Positions 8,641 to 16,690 are shown, numbered from the stretch's first letter. The stretch: DNA of 64,000 nucleotides from Microbacterium hydrocarbonoxydans (GCF_000956475.1 NZ_JYJB01000010.1:1054001-1118000); one strand, 5' to 3'. Notes: generated from the letters alone by a model not told the origin. Numbers and translations: made by a program.

Positions 8641-8679
8641 CGATCGATCCTTCTGCCGTCTCCACGAACCTCTTGCAAA

Positions 8680-8735
8680 GCGGAGGCTCCCTCCGGTAAT
8701 GTCAATCCGGAGGGCACCTCCGCTCGGAGGCCTCC
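8680..8735. promoter_or_regulatory. TetR operator array between tetR-like gene and MFS exporter
   Basis: Arms 8680-8696 (GCGGAGGCTCCCTCCGG) and 8707-8723 (CCGGAGGGCACCTCCGC) form an inverted repeat matching at 15 of 17 positions, and each arm is itself a GGAGG-N3-CCTCC palindrome. A third site, GGAGGCCTCC, is at 8726-8735. A minus-strand TTGACA (8705-8700) sits between the two large arms, and a plus-strand TTGCAA-N18-TAATGT (8673-8702) spans the first. Repressor binding would therefore block both promoters. The link to the adjacent TetR protein is inferred. Confidence 0.7.
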
Positions 8736-8776
8736 TTCCACTTTAGCAATCTTTCGCACGAACTCGGAAGGGATCC

Positions 8777-10177
8777 ATGTCCCGCACATCCACCCCCGCT
8801 CTGGTCGCGATCGCCGTCGCGGTCTCCTCCATCGCTCTCCTCCAGAACCTCGTCATCCCTCTCGTGCCCCTCGTGCAGGCAGAGTTCGGCATCACCGCCG
8901 ACGCCGCCAGCTGGAGCATGACCTCCTGGCTCATCGCCGCGGCGGTCGCCACACCGACCCTCGGCCGCATCGGCGACCTGAAGGGGCGACGCGCAACCTT
9001 CCTCGCCACGCTCGCCGTCGTCGCGATCGGCGATGTGATCGCCGCGATCGCGCCGGACCTCACCGTGCTCATCATCGCCCGCGTCATGCAGGGTGTCGGA
9101 GGAGCCCTGTTCCCGCTCGCCTACGGGCTTCTCCGCGACGCCCTCCCCCGTGAGCGCGTCACCGGGGCGATCGGCATCGTCAGCGCCGTGATCGGCATCG
9201 GCGGCGCGGCCGGCACGGTACTCGCCGGCCCCATCGCCGACCTGGTCGGTTGGCGCGGAACCTTCGCCGTCCCGTTCCTCGTCGCCGTCGTCGGAGGCTT
9301 CCTCACCGTCACCTCCGTGCGCGACTCCGGCGCGCGCGCTCATGGACACGTCAATGCGGTCTCGTCACTGCTGCTGTCGATATGGCTCGTCGCACTCCTG
9401 GTTCCGCTCAGCATCGGGTCGCGCTGGGGATGGACGGCACCGGCGACGCTCGCATTCTTCGCCGCAGCCGTTCTCGCTTTCAGCGGATGGATCGTGCGCG
9501 AGCTGCGCTCGTCCGAGCCGCTGGTCGATCTTCGCCTGCTCGCCTCGCCCGCGATCTGGCCCGCCAACGCCGCCTCGCTCCTCATCGGAGCCGGCACCTT
9601 CGCATTCTGGGGATATCTGCCGCAGTTCCTCGAACTCTCCACAGAATCCGGCGGCATCGGGTTGTCAGTCGGCGACGCCGGGCTGGTGCTCGTTCCCATG
9701 CTCATCGGCATGAGCGGCATCGGCTTCGCAGCCGGAGCGCTGAACCGCATCGTCTCGCTGCGCACCATGCTGGCCACTGGCGCGATCCTGATGGCCGCGT
9801 CCGCAGCATCCGCCGCCTTCGCCCACACCTCGCCCTGGCAGCTCGCCCTGGCAGGCGCCGGCTTCGGCATCGGCTGCGGGCTCGCCTACGCGGCATCGGC
9901 GAGCATCGTGGTGCAGAGTGTGCCCGCCGACGTCGTCGGCGTCGCGACAGGGGTCAACGCCAACCTTCGAACGATCGGGTCGGCGATCGGCTCGGCGGCG
10001 ACCGGCGCGATCGTCTTCGGCGCGGCCGCGCATGGCTCCAGCGGCGGCTTCGCGACGGCGTGGATGCTGGTCGCCGGATGCATGCTCGTGGCGGGGCTCA
10101 TCGTGTGGATCGTGCGTGCGCGGGTCGTCCGGACCACCACGACGACACCGGTCGCGCAGCTGGCCGACGTCAACTGA
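8777..10177 (+). CDS. MFS drug/metabolite exporter (DHA2-like)
   Basis: This 466-aa integral membrane protein has about 13-14 hydrophobic helices. The major-facilitator motif A is seen as GRIGDLKGRRATFL after the second helix, and GVGGALFPLAYGLLRDALP matches the following conserved helix. This pattern is usual in proton-driven multidrug exporters; the substrate is unknown. The ribosome site GGAAGGGATCC precedes the ATG. Control by the divergent TetR protein through the intergenic palindromes is likely. Confidence 0.88.
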   Translation: MSRTSTPALVAIAVAVSSIALLQNLVIPLVPLVQAEFGITADAASWSMTSWLIAAAVATPTLGRIGDLKGRRATFLATLAVVAIGDVIAAIAPDLTVLIIARVMQGVGGALFPLAYGLLRDALPRERVTGAIGIVSAVIGIGGAAGTVLAGPIADLVGWRGTFAVPFLVAVVGGFLTVTSVRDSGARAHGHVNAVSSLLLSIWLVALLVPLSIGSRWGWTAPATLAFFAAAVLAFSGWIVRELRSSEPLVDLRLLASPAIWPANAASLLIGAGTFAFWGYLPQFLELSTESGGIGLSVGDAGLVLVPMLIGMSGIGFAAGALNRIVSLRTMLATGAILMAASAASAAFAHTSPWQLALAGAGFGIGCGLAYAASASIVVQSVPADVVGVATGVNANLRTIGSAIGSAATGAIVFGAAAHGSSGGFATAWMLVAGCMLVAGLIVWIVRARVVRTTTTTPVAQLADVN

Positions 10178-10188
10178 GGTAGGATAGA

Positions 10189-10213
10189 CGAGATGTCGGG
10201 TTCCGGCATCTCG
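10189..10213 (+). terminator. Hairpin after the MFS gene / in the helicase leader
   Basis: Bases 10189-10199 pair with 10203-10213 (11 bp with one G:U, 3-nt loop). No U-tract follows. A -10-like TAGGAT at 10180-10185 would start a transcript right at the hairpin, so it could be a 5' leader element of the helicase mRNA instead of an MFS terminator. Confidence 0.4.
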
Positions 10214-10256
10214 TCGCCTTTCCCGCTTCCCTGGGCGCGGAGCTCCAGCTCCCCCT

Positions 10257-10325
10257 CGTGTCACGGTCTCTGAGCGGCGACCTCATGCGTCACGTTCGAC
10301 GCCCTTATCCGACCGTGTCACGGTC
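10257..10325 (+). repeat. Repeated CGTGTCACGGTC motif in the helicase leader
   Basis: The 12-mer CGTGTCACGGTC occurs at 10257-10268 and again at 10314-10325. The second copy lies within the perfect palindrome GACCGTG-T-CACGGTC (10311-10325), directly before the helicase ribosome site. It may be an operator or an mRNA hairpin that masks translation start. Confidence 0.5.
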
Positions 10326-10338
10326 CAGGAGTTACTTC

Positions 10339-11733
10339 ATGCCTTCCTTCCTCGATCTCGGCGTGCCCGCCGACCTCGCCGCTGTCCTCGCTCAGGACGG
10401 CAAGACCGAGGCGTTCGCGATCCAGCGCGACACGCTTCCCGATTCCCTCGCCGGGCGCGACCTGCTCGGCCGCGGCCGGACCGGCAGCGGCAAGACGATC
10501 GCCTTCGCGCTCCCCCTCGTCTCCCGCCTCGCCGCGTCTTCTCGCAAGAGCCGCCCCGGCCACCCGCGTGGCCTCGTCCTCGCCCCGACGCGCGAGCTCG
10601 CCACCCAGATCGCCGCGACCATCGCGCCGCTCGCCGAGGCTGCTGGTCTGCGCGTCACGACCGTCTTCGGCGGAGTCAGCCAGCGCCCGCAGGAGCAGGC
10701 GATGCGCAGCGGCGTCGACATCGTCGTGGCGTGCCCCGGCCGCCTGGAAGACCTGATGAAGCAGAAGGTCGTCCAGCTCGACGCCGTCGAGGTCACCGTG
10801 CTCGACGAGGCCGACCACATGGCCGACCTCGGATTCCTCCCGGGGGTCACGCGCATCCTCACCGCCACGCCCGCCGGCGGTCAGCGTCTGCTCTTCAGCG
10901 CGACCCTCGACCGCGGCATCGACACGCTTGCACGCCGCTTCCTCTCGAACGCCGTCAGCCACGAGGTCGACGAGGAGAGCGTGCCGGTCGGCGAGATGAC
11001 TCACCGCGTGCTCGTCGTCGACTCCACCGAGAACAAGACCACCCTCGTGCGCGACCTCGCCTCAGGCACCGGTCGCCGCATCCTCTTCACCCGCACGAAG
11101 CACCAGGCGAAGAAGCTCGCCAAGCAGCTGACCGCGGCAGGAATCCCGGCGGTGGACCTGCACGGCAACCTCTCGCAGAACGCTCGCGAGCGCAACCTCG
11201 GCGCGTTCTCGTCCGCCCCTGAGGACGGCGGGGTCCGCGTGCTCGTCGCGACCGACGTCGCGGCCCGCGGCGTGCACGTCGACAACGTAGACCTCGTGGT
11301 CCACGTGGACCCGCCCATGGAGCACAAGGCGTACCTGCACCGCTCTGGCCGCACGGCACGCGCAGGTGCCGCGGGCACGGTCGTGACCGTCGTCCTGCCC
11401 GAGCAGCGCCGCGATGTGAAGGATCTGCTCCGCAAGGCCGCCATCACGGCACCGCTCGAGGATGTCACCGCCGCCGCCCTCACCGAGCTTGTCCCCGAGC
11501 GCGCGGCGCACGTGCGTCCTGCTCCGGTCCAGGCTCAGCCGCAGCGCCAGGCCAAGCAGCGCCCGGCCGGAGGAGAGCGCAGCGGAGCATCCACTCCCCC
11601 TGCCCGCCGTCGTCGCTCCCGCTCGGGTCAGGGCGGCCAGGGACAGGCCGGAGGCGCCTCCCGCCAGGGCGGCCAGGCCCGCCAGGGCGGCCAGGCCCGC
11701 CAGGGCGGCGGCCGCAGCTACCAGGGTCGCTGA
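10339..11733 (+). CDS. DEAD-box RNA helicase
   Basis: This 464-aa ATP-dependent RNA helicase carries a Q motif (FAIQRDTLP), Walker A GRTGSGKT at residues 46-53, PTREL, the DEAD box VLDEAD at 155-160, SAT at 188-190 and HRSGRTARAG in the second RecA domain. The last ~70 residues form a low-complexity basic tail with QGGQARQGG repeats that probably binds RNA. The ATG at 10339 is chosen over upstream in-frame starts because AGGAG lies 7 nt before it. A leader of about 150 nt with repeats precedes it, as often seen for cold-regulated helicases. Confidence 0.92.
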   Translation: MPSFLDLGVPADLAAVLAQDGKTEAFAIQRDTLPDSLAGRDLLGRGRTGSGKTIAFALPLVSRLAASSRKSRPGHPRGLVLAPTRELATQIAATIAPLAEAAGLRVTTVFGGVSQRPQEQAMRSGVDIVVACPGRLEDLMKQKVVQLDAVEVTVLDEADHMADLGFLPGVTRILTATPAGGQRLLFSATLDRGIDTLARRFLSNAVSHEVDEESVPVGEMTHRVLVVDSTENKTTLVRDLASGTGRRILFTRTKHQAKKLAKQLTAAGIPAVDLHGNLSQNARERNLGAFSSAPEDGGVRVLVATDVAARGVHVDNVDLVVHVDPPMEHKAYLHRSGRTARAGAAGTVVTVVLPEQRRDVKDLLRKAAITAPLEDVTAAALTELVPERAAHVRPAPVQAQPQRQAKQRPAGGERSGASTPPARRRRSRSGQGGQGQAGGASRQGGQARQGGQARQGGGRSYQGR

Positions 11734-11750
11734 CGCACTCTTCGTTCACA

Positions 11751-11836
11751 GCGCCGACGCCCCACCTGGCCGTCGACGCCCCCTCTGACCGACGTCAGTG
11801 CAGTGGGGCGCCGACGCGCAGGTGGGGCGTCGACGT
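11751..11836. repeat. Nested inverted repeat between convergent genes
   Basis: A unit resembling CGCCGACGCCCCACCTG occurs four times in 86 bp, twice forward (11751-11768, about 11771-11787) and twice inverted (about 11800-11817, 11819-11836). The outermost arms match over 14 contiguous bases. It lies between the convergent helicase and SRPBCC genes and could fold as a bidirectional terminator, or it may be a dispersed intergenic element. Confidence 0.55.
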
Positions 11837-11859
11837 CTGAGCGGGCTGCCGCTCGGACG

Positions 11860-12333
11860 TCAGCCCTCTCGAACGGCCTGAAGCACGACGGGATCCGAAC
11901 AGCCGCGCACGAAGCCCGCGAGCCTGCGACGGATCTCGAAGCCGAGCACGCGCACGCCGATCCACTCGGCGATCGGGGCGAGCCAGGCCGGCCGGCAGGA
12001 GAAGTTGTACTTCCAGACGGCCAGCGTCCCCTCAGGAACAGCGGTGAACCGCCAGCCACCGCCGAGCTTCTCGAAGAACCAGGGCCCGCGCTCCATCACC
12101 ATCCCGACGTTCGTCGGCGGGGCGTAGGAGACGTAGCGGCTCACCATCACGAAGCCGAGCCGCTGACGGGTGAACGTGCGCACGTCCTTCGCAGCGGCAT
12201 CCGCTCCGTCGAGGAAGTGCTGTGTGCTGATGAAGGGATCCCACCTCCGTCGCACGACGCCCGTGGTCTGGGACACGGCGAAGGCCGTCGCCGGATCCAC
12301 CGGGACGACGGCCTCAGCGCTCACGACGGGCAT
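11860..12333 (-). CDS. SRPBCC/START-like lipid-binding-fold protein
   Basis: This 157-aa protein matches the polyketide-cyclase/SRPBCC pattern: an N-terminal strand (VSAEAVVPVDPATAFAVSQ), a WDPF segment, and a C-terminal helix (LAPIAEWIGVRVLGFEIRRRLAGFVRGC). Proteins of this fold bind hydrophobic ligands in a central cavity; no function can be assigned. It starts 12 bp after the citrate synthase stop in the same direction, so it is probably co-transcribed with gltA. Confidence 0.65.
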   Translation of the reverse strand: MPVVSAEAVVPVDPATAFAVSQTTGVVRRRWDPFISTQHFLDGADAAAKDVRTFTRQRLGFVMVSRYVSYAPPTNVGMVMERGPWFFEKLGGGWRFTAVPEGTLAVWKYNFSCRPAWLAPIAEWIGVRVLGFEIRRRLAGFVRGCSDPVVLQAVREG

Positions 12334-12345
12334 GGCCGCCGCGGC

Positions 12346-13641
12346 TCAGCGCGTGGGGAACTGGCGCTCGGGCGAGCCGACGTACAGCTGCTGCGGGCGA
12401 CCGATCTTGGTCTGCGCGTCGAGGTTCAGCTCGCGCCACTGCGCAAGCCAGCCGGGCAGGCGTCCGATGGCGAAAAGGACCGTGAACATGCGCGTGGGGA
12501 AGCCCATGGCCTTGTAGATCACGCCGGTGTAGAAGTCGACGTTCGGGTACAGGCGACGCTCGCGGAAGTAGTCGTCCGCCAGCGCGAGCTCCTCGAGCTC
12601 CTTGGCGAGGTCGAGGAGCGGGTCTGAGACGCCCAGCGAGGTCAGCACCTCATCGGCCGCGGCCTTGACCAGCTTGGCCCGCGGGTCGTAGTTCTTGTAG
12701 ACCCGGTGCCCGAAGCCCATCAGCTTCACGCCCTCTTCCTTGTTCTTCACCCGCTCGACGAAGCGCGCGACGCTCTGACCCGAGTCGCGGATCTGACCGA
12801 GCATGGTGAGGACGGCTTCGTTCGCCCCGCCGTGGAGCGGGCCGGACAGCGCCTGGATGCCGGCCGAGATCGACGCGAACTGGTTGGCGCCGGTGGAGCC
12901 CACAAGCCGCACGGTCGAGGTGGACGCGTTCTGCTCGTGGTCTTCGTGCAGGATCAGCAGAAGCTCGAGGGCCTTCGACATCACGGGGTTGATCTCGTAG
13001 GGCTCGGAGTGAACGCCGAAGTTCAGCTTGAGGAAGTTGTCGACGAAGCTCAGCGAGTTGTCGGGGTAGAGGAACGCCTGACCGAGCGCCTTCTTGTGCG
13101 CGTACGCCGCGATCACCGGGAGCTTCGCGAGCATGCGGATCATGTTCAGCTCGACGTGCTCGGGGTTGCTCGGGTCGGTCTGGCCCTCGTAGTAGGTCGA
13201 GAGCGCCGCGACCGCCGACGACAGCACCGACATCGGGTGAGCCGTGTGCGGGAGGGCGGAGAAGAAGTGCTTGAGATCTTCGTGCAGGAGGGTGTGCCGA
13301 CGGATCTTGTCGTCGAACTCGGCGAGCTCGGATGCCGTCGGCAGCTCCCCGTAGATGAGCAGCCACGCCACCTCGAGGTAGCTGGTGCTGCCCGCAAGCT
13401 GCTCGATCGGATATCCGCGGTAGCGGAGGATCCCCTGGTCGCCGTCGATGAAAGTCACCGACGACTTGGTCGAGGCGGTGTTCACGAAGCCGTAGTCCAG
13501 ACCGGTGTATCCGGTCTGACGGGTCAGGGTCGAGAAGTCGATGCTGTCGTGTCCGGCGGTGCCCCGGACGATCGGGAAGTCTGCGACGGTGTCGCCGATC
13601 GTCAGCTTCGCCGAAGCCTGCTGCTCTGCCCCTGCGCTCAC
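12346..13641 (-). CDS. gltA: Citrate synthase
   Basis: This 431-aa type II citrate synthase condenses acetyl-CoA and oxaloacetate. The catalytic residues are visible: His in SGPLHGGANE, His in GFGHRVYKNYDPR, and Asp in YPNVDFYTGV. The N-terminal beta domain (GYTGLDYGFVNTASTKSSVTF) is typical of Gram-negative/actinobacterial hexameric forms. The frame extends to a TTG at 13668, but GTG at 13641 is preferred because AGGAGG lies 5 nt upstream. A promoter with TTGTCA and TACTAG precedes it. Confidence 0.95.
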   Translation of the reverse strand: MSAGAEQQASAKLTIGDTVADFPIVRGTAGHDSIDFSTLTRQTGYTGLDYGFVNTASTKSSVTFIDGDQGILRYRGYPIEQLAGSTSYLEVAWLLIYGELPTASELAEFDDKIRRHTLLHEDLKHFFSALPHTAHPMSVLSSAVAALSTYYEGQTDPSNPEHVELNMIRMLAKLPVIAAYAHKKALGQAFLYPDNSLSFVDNFLKLNFGVHSEPYEINPVMSKALELLLILHEDHEQNASTSTVRLVGSTGANQFASISAGIQALSGPLHGGANEAVLTMLGQIRDSGQSVARFVERVKNKEEGVKLMGFGHRVYKNYDPRAKLVKAAADEVLTSLGVSDPLLDLAKELEELALADDYFRERRLYPNVDFYTGVIYKAMGFPTRMFTVLFAIGRLPGWLAQWRELNLDAQTKIGRPQQLYVGSPERQFPTR

Positions 13642-13732
13642 GCGGGCCTCCTCAAGAGTGTTGATCAAGCCGAAGTGGCGATGTCACGGCGCAGAGCGCC
13701 AGGTCGGGTCACGACCGAATCGCCTTTACAGC

Positions 13733-13761
13733 CTAGTAGGCGCACCGGCCAACTGTGACAA
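13733..13761 (-). promoter_or_regulatory. gltA promoter
   Basis: On the minus strand TTGTCA (13761-13756) and TACTAG (13738-13733) are separated by 17 bp, placing the transcription start about 85 nt before the gltA GTG. Confidence 0.5.
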
Positions 13762-13790
13762 TCGTCAAAAGAAGCACAGATGCAGTGAGG

Positions 13791-13804
13791 GAATCTATAG
13801 ATTC
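13791..13804. repeat. Perfect AT-rich palindrome at the dapC stop
   Basis: GAATCTATAGATTC is a perfect 14-bp palindrome overlapping the dapC TAG codon. It is unusual in base composition for this genome and could be a protein-binding site or chance. Confidence 0.4.
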
Positions 13805-14907
13805 GCCGCGGACAGGCGTCGCGCCGCCTCGCCGATGCGCTCGCTGGGGGCTGTGAGAGTGAGACGCACGTGCTTGTCCGAGTGGGCTCCGTAGAAGGGC
13901 CCCGGCCCCGCGAGGATGCCGAGCCCGGCGAGCCGATCCATGCTCTCCCAGGCGTCGCGCCCCTCGGTCGCCCACAGGTAGAGCCCCGCCTCGGAGCCGT
14001 CGATGCGGAACCCCGCGGCTTCCAGGGCCGGGCGCAGCACATCGCGGCGGCTGCGGTACAGCTCTTTCTGCAGGCGCACGTGCTCCTCGTCGCGAAGCGC
14101 CGCCGCCATGGCGTGCTGCACGGGAGCCGGAGGCATGAGTCCGAGGTGCTTGCGGGCGGTGAGCAGCTCGCCGACGATCTTGGCGCATCCGGCGATGAAG
14201 GCCGCCCGGTACCCTGCGAGGTTCGACTGCTTGCTGAGCGAGTACACGCTCAGCAGGTTCGCCCGGCTGCCACCGGTCACCCGCGGGTCCAGAACGGACG
14301 GAACCGGCTCGGTCGCCCATCGGCCGTCCCAGCCCAGCTCCGCGTAGCACTCGTCGCTCGCGAGCACGGCTCCCAGCTCTCGGGCGCGGTCGACGGCGAC
14401 GCGAAGCTCATCGAGAGTCCAGGTGCGGCCGTCGGGATTCCCGGGGCTGTTGATCCAGATCAGCTTCGCGCCCTGGGGCCACTCGGCGGGGTCGTCGATC
14501 GCGACGGGTGTCGCGCCTGCCACGCGGGCTCCCACCTCGTAGGTCGGATAGGCGATGCGCGGATGCACCACGACGTCGCCCTCTCCGAGACCGAGCAGTG
14601 TCGGCAGCAGCGCGACGAGCTCCTTGGATCCGATGGTGGGCAGGACGTTCCCGACAGCGAGATCCGGAACGCCTCGGCGGCGGGCGTACCAGTCGACGAT
14701 GGCCTCGCGGAGGGCGGGCGTGCCGACGGTCTGGGGGTACGCGTGCGCGTCAGTCGCCTCCGCAAGGGCTCGGCGCACGACCTCCGGCGTCGGATCCACG
14801 GGAGATCCGATCGACAGGTCCACGAGACCCTGCGGATGCTGCGCGGCACGCTCACGGAAGGGGACGACGGCGTCCCACGGGTAGTCTGCGAGGTCGCGGA
14901 CGCTCAC
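13795..14907 (-). CDS. dapC: Succinyldiaminopimelate transaminase (DapC type)
   Basis: This 370-aa class I/II aminotransferase begins with the DapC-like segment LADYPWDAVVPFRERAAQHPQGLVDLSIGSPVDPTP. The PLP-binding lysine is K226 in SLSKQSNLAGYR, and WINSPGNPDG and ASDECYAEL are further aminotransferase signatures. It converts N-succinyl-2-amino-6-oxopimelate to N-succinyl-LL-DAP, between DapD and DapE. Pairing with fdxA directly upstream (3-bp gap) is the usual actinobacterial arrangement. The start is GTG. Confidence 0.92.
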   Translation of the reverse strand: MSVRDLADYPWDAVVPFRERAAQHPQGLVDLSIGSPVDPTPEVVRRALAEATDAHAYPQTVGTPALREAIVDWYARRRGVPDLAVGNVLPTIGSKELVALLPTLLGLGEGDVVVHPRIAYPTYEVGARVAGATPVAIDDPAEWPQGAKLIWINSPGNPDGRTWTLDELRVAVDRARELGAVLASDECYAELGWDGRWATEPVPSVLDPRVTGGSRANLLSVYSLSKQSNLAGYRAAFIAGCAKIVGELLTARKHLGLMPPAPVQHAMAAALRDEEHVRLQKELYRSRRDVLRPALEAAGFRIDGSEAGLYLWATEGRDAWESMDRLAGLGILAGPGPFYGAHSDKHVRLTLTAPSERIGEAARRLSAANL

Positions 14908-14910
14908 CGA

Positions 14911-15231
14911 TCACTCGCCCTGGGGCGGGAGGGCGGCGATGATGGGGTGGTCGTGGGCGATCACACCGGTCTTGGCGGCGCCACCGGGAGAGCCGATCTC
15001 GTCGAAGAACTCGACATTCGCCTTGTAGTAGTCCGCCCACTCCTCGGGCAGATCATCTTCGTAGTAGATCGCCTCGACAGGACACACCGGCTCGCACGCA
15101 CCACAGTCCACGCACTCATCCGGATGGATGTACAACGAACGCTCCCCCTCGTAGATGCAGTCAACGGGGCACTCGTCGATGCAGGCACGATCCTTCACAT
15201 CGACGCACGGAAGGGCGATCACATACGTCAC
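14911..15231 (-). CDS. fdxA: 7Fe ferredoxin (3Fe-4S/4Fe-4S)
   Basis: This 106-aa electron carrier has eight cysteines at residues 9, 17, 21, 25, 40, 43, 46 and 50 in the pattern of actinobacterial seven-iron ferredoxins (ACIDECPVDC, ECVDCGACEPVCP), followed by an acidic C-terminal extension. It sits in front of dapC, probably in the same transcript. A TAGACT hexamer ends 6 nt before the GTG and overlaps the stop codon of the upstream gene. Confidence 0.95.
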   Translation of the reverse strand: MTYVIALPCVDVKDRACIDECPVDCIYEGERSLYIHPDECVDCGACEPVCPVEAIYYEDDLPEEWADYYKANVEFFDEIGSPGGAAKTGVIAHDHPIIAALPPQGE

Positions 15232-15237
15232 GGTCTC

Positions 15238-15243
15238 AGTCTA
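15238..15243 (-). promoter_or_regulatory. -10 hexamer of fdxA (leaderless)
   Basis: TAGACT ends 6 nt before the fdxA GTG. Its TAG is also the stop codon of the upstream membrane-protein gene. Confidence 0.5.
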
Positions 15244-15645
15244 CGCGCGAGAATCGGTCGGGGCTGCCTCCGCGACAGCCTCGGTGCGCGCCGGAAGCCT
15301 CCTGATCGAGGGCCAGGCGACCGCGAGGATCACGAGCCCCGCCACGAGGTAGATCCAGATCTGGCCCATGGCCGTGTTCTCGACGACCACGGATCCCCCC
15401 GGTCCCACGCCCGAGATGATGAGCAGCATCCCGACCATGCCCGCACCGGCCGCGATCGTCGCGGCGCGGTCATGGGTCAGGGATCGGATCGCGATGAGGA
15501 TGGCTCCGCACGCGATCGTTCCCACGATGATGCCGACCGGTATCGGTCCCCACATCAGACTGTGCGCGATGGTCCCGGCGACGCCGAAGACGCCGCCGAC
15601 GACAGCCGCGGCCAGCCAGGAAAGCACTCTCGAAACCCACGTCAC
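15241..15645 (-). CDS. Four-helix membrane protein of unknown function
   Basis: This 134-aa protein has four predicted membrane helices (about residues 6-28, 33-53, 64-84 and 95-112) and a short Ala/Glu-rich tail. I do not recognise a functional motif; small actinobacterial membrane proteins of this kind near fdxA fall in domain-of-unknown-function families such as DUF6113, but I am not sure of that assignment. The GTG start follows TAGGAT by 6 nt, suggesting a leaderless mRNA. Confidence 0.65.
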   Translation of the reverse strand: MTWVSRVLSWLAAAVVGGVFGVAGTIAHSLMWGPIPVGIIVGTIACGAILIAIRSLTHDRAATIAAGAGMVGMLLIISGVGPGGSVVVENTAMGQIWIYLVAGLVILAVAWPSIRRLPARTEAVAEAAPTDSRA

Positions 15646-15651
15646 CCCACG

Positions 15652-15657
15652 ATCCTA
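15652..15657 (-). promoter_or_regulatory. -10 hexamer of the four-helix membrane protein gene
   Basis: TAGGAT ends 6 nt before the GTG at 15645, with no Shine-Dalgarno in between. Confidence 0.5.
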
Positions 15658-15680
15658 TTCGCGCGGGCTATGCGGTCCGC

Positions 15681-15995
15681 TCAGGAGGCGAGGCCGGCCA
15701 ACCGCAACAGCGCGGCGACAGCGGCCGCCGCGACCACGACGACGAGGAACGACTGCCGCATCCACAGCAGACCCGCCGCGACGAGGAGCGCGGGAACCCG
15801 AGCATCGACGACGACCGCCTGTCCCGAGCCGAGGGTCTGCACGGCGACGAGAGCCGCGAGCAGGGCGACGGTGAGAAGATCCGAGATCCGGGCCGCACGG
15901 GGCTCCTCCAGCACCTTCGCGGGCACGAGGTATCCCGCAGCCTTCAGCGCCAGGCAGATCGTCGCCGCGAGCACGACGGCACCCCAGAGAGTCAT
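15681..15995 (-). CDS. azlD: AzlD-family branched-chain amino acid exporter subunit
   Basis: This 104-aa protein has three to four membrane helices in the AzlD pattern: GAVVLAATICLALKAAGYLVP, DLLTVALLAALVAVQTLG, and VDARVPALLVAAGLLWMRQSFLVVVVAA. AzlD is the small partner of AzlC; related pairs export branched-chain amino acids (BrnFE). The ATG overlaps the azlC stop (ATGA), so the two are translationally coupled. Confidence 0.88.
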   Translation of the reverse strand: MTLWGAVVLAATICLALKAAGYLVPAKVLEEPRAARISDLLTVALLAALVAVQTLGSGQAVVVDARVPALLVAAGLLWMRQSFLVVVVAAAAVAALLRLAGLAS

Positions 15996-16681
15996 GCGGT
16001 CGCTCCTTCCCGTGCGCCGAGCCAGTTGAACCAGCCCACGACGATCGCGACGAGCGCCGCGACCAGTACCGGGAGCCCCGGCATCAGCAAGGGCGTGAGG
16101 GAGGCTGCGACCACGGCTGCGGCGGCTCCGACCGCGATCGCCCGCCGCTGCTTGAGGCGGGGCCAGAGCAGGGCGAGGAACGCGGCTGCGGCCGCGGCAT
16201 CCAGCCCCCACGTCTTCGGGTCGCCGAGCACATCGCCGACCAGCGCGCCGATCAGAGTCGTGACGTTCCACCCGAGGAAGATCCCGATCCCCGTGCCCCA
16301 GAACCCCACCCGCCGCAGGCGTGGCTCGCTCTGCGAGATCGCGACCGCCGTCGACTCGTCGATCGTGAAGTGCGCAGCGGCGGCGCGGCGGGGCACGCCG
16401 CCACCGACGATCGGCGACATCCGCATGCCGTAGGCGATGTTGCGCACACCGAGGAGCGCAGCGGAGGCGATCGCCGACGGGAGCGCCGCAACTCCCCCGG
16501 CCGCGAACACGCCGACGAAGGCGAACTGCGACCCGCCCGTGAACATCAGCAGACTCAACACGCATGCCTGCCACACGTCGAGGCCGGCCGCGACCGCGAG
16601 CGCGCCGAAAGAGATGCCGTAGGCGCTCGTCGCGAGAACGACGCCGAGCGCTTCGCGCCACACCTCGCGTTCAGCGGACAT
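15992..16681 (-). CDS. azlC: AzlC-family branched-chain amino acid exporter subunit
   Basis: This 229-aa membrane protein has about six helices and the AzlC family landmarks: YGISFGALAVAAGLDVWQACVLSLLMFTGGSQFAFVG at the N-terminus, RNIAYGMRMSP in the first loop, and FTIDESTAVA. The large subunit forms the amino acid efflux pathway with AzlD. It is divergent from an XRE-cupin regulator, which is the usual local regulator for such exporters. No clear Shine-Dalgarno is present. Confidence 0.9.
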   Translation of the reverse strand: MSAEREVWREALGVVLATSAYGISFGALAVAAGLDVWQACVLSLLMFTGGSQFAFVGVFAAGGVAALPSAIASAALLGVRNIAYGMRMSPIVGGGVPRRAAAAHFTIDESTAVAISQSEPRLRRVGFWGTGIGIFLGWNVTTLIGALVGDVLGDPKTWGLDAAAAAAFLALLWPRLKQRRAIAVGAAAAVVAASLTPLLMPGLPVLVAALVAIVVGWFNWLGAREGATA

Positions 16682-16690
16682 GAGTGGCCG

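Noticed and set aside
11640..11715. Short tandem repeats resembling a CRISPR or satellite
   Set aside because: They encode the QGGQARQGG tail of the helicase in frame, with no spacers.
13642..13668. TTG at 13668 as citrate synthase start
   Set aside because: GTG at 13641 has AGGAGG at ideal spacing, while the upstream residues would be encoded by that ribosome site itself.
13870..16029. 719-codon open frame on the plus strand opposite dapC, fdxA and azlD
   Set aside because: It is an artefact of GC-rich codon bias opposite well-supported genes; its translation is Arg/Gly/His-rich without any family motif.
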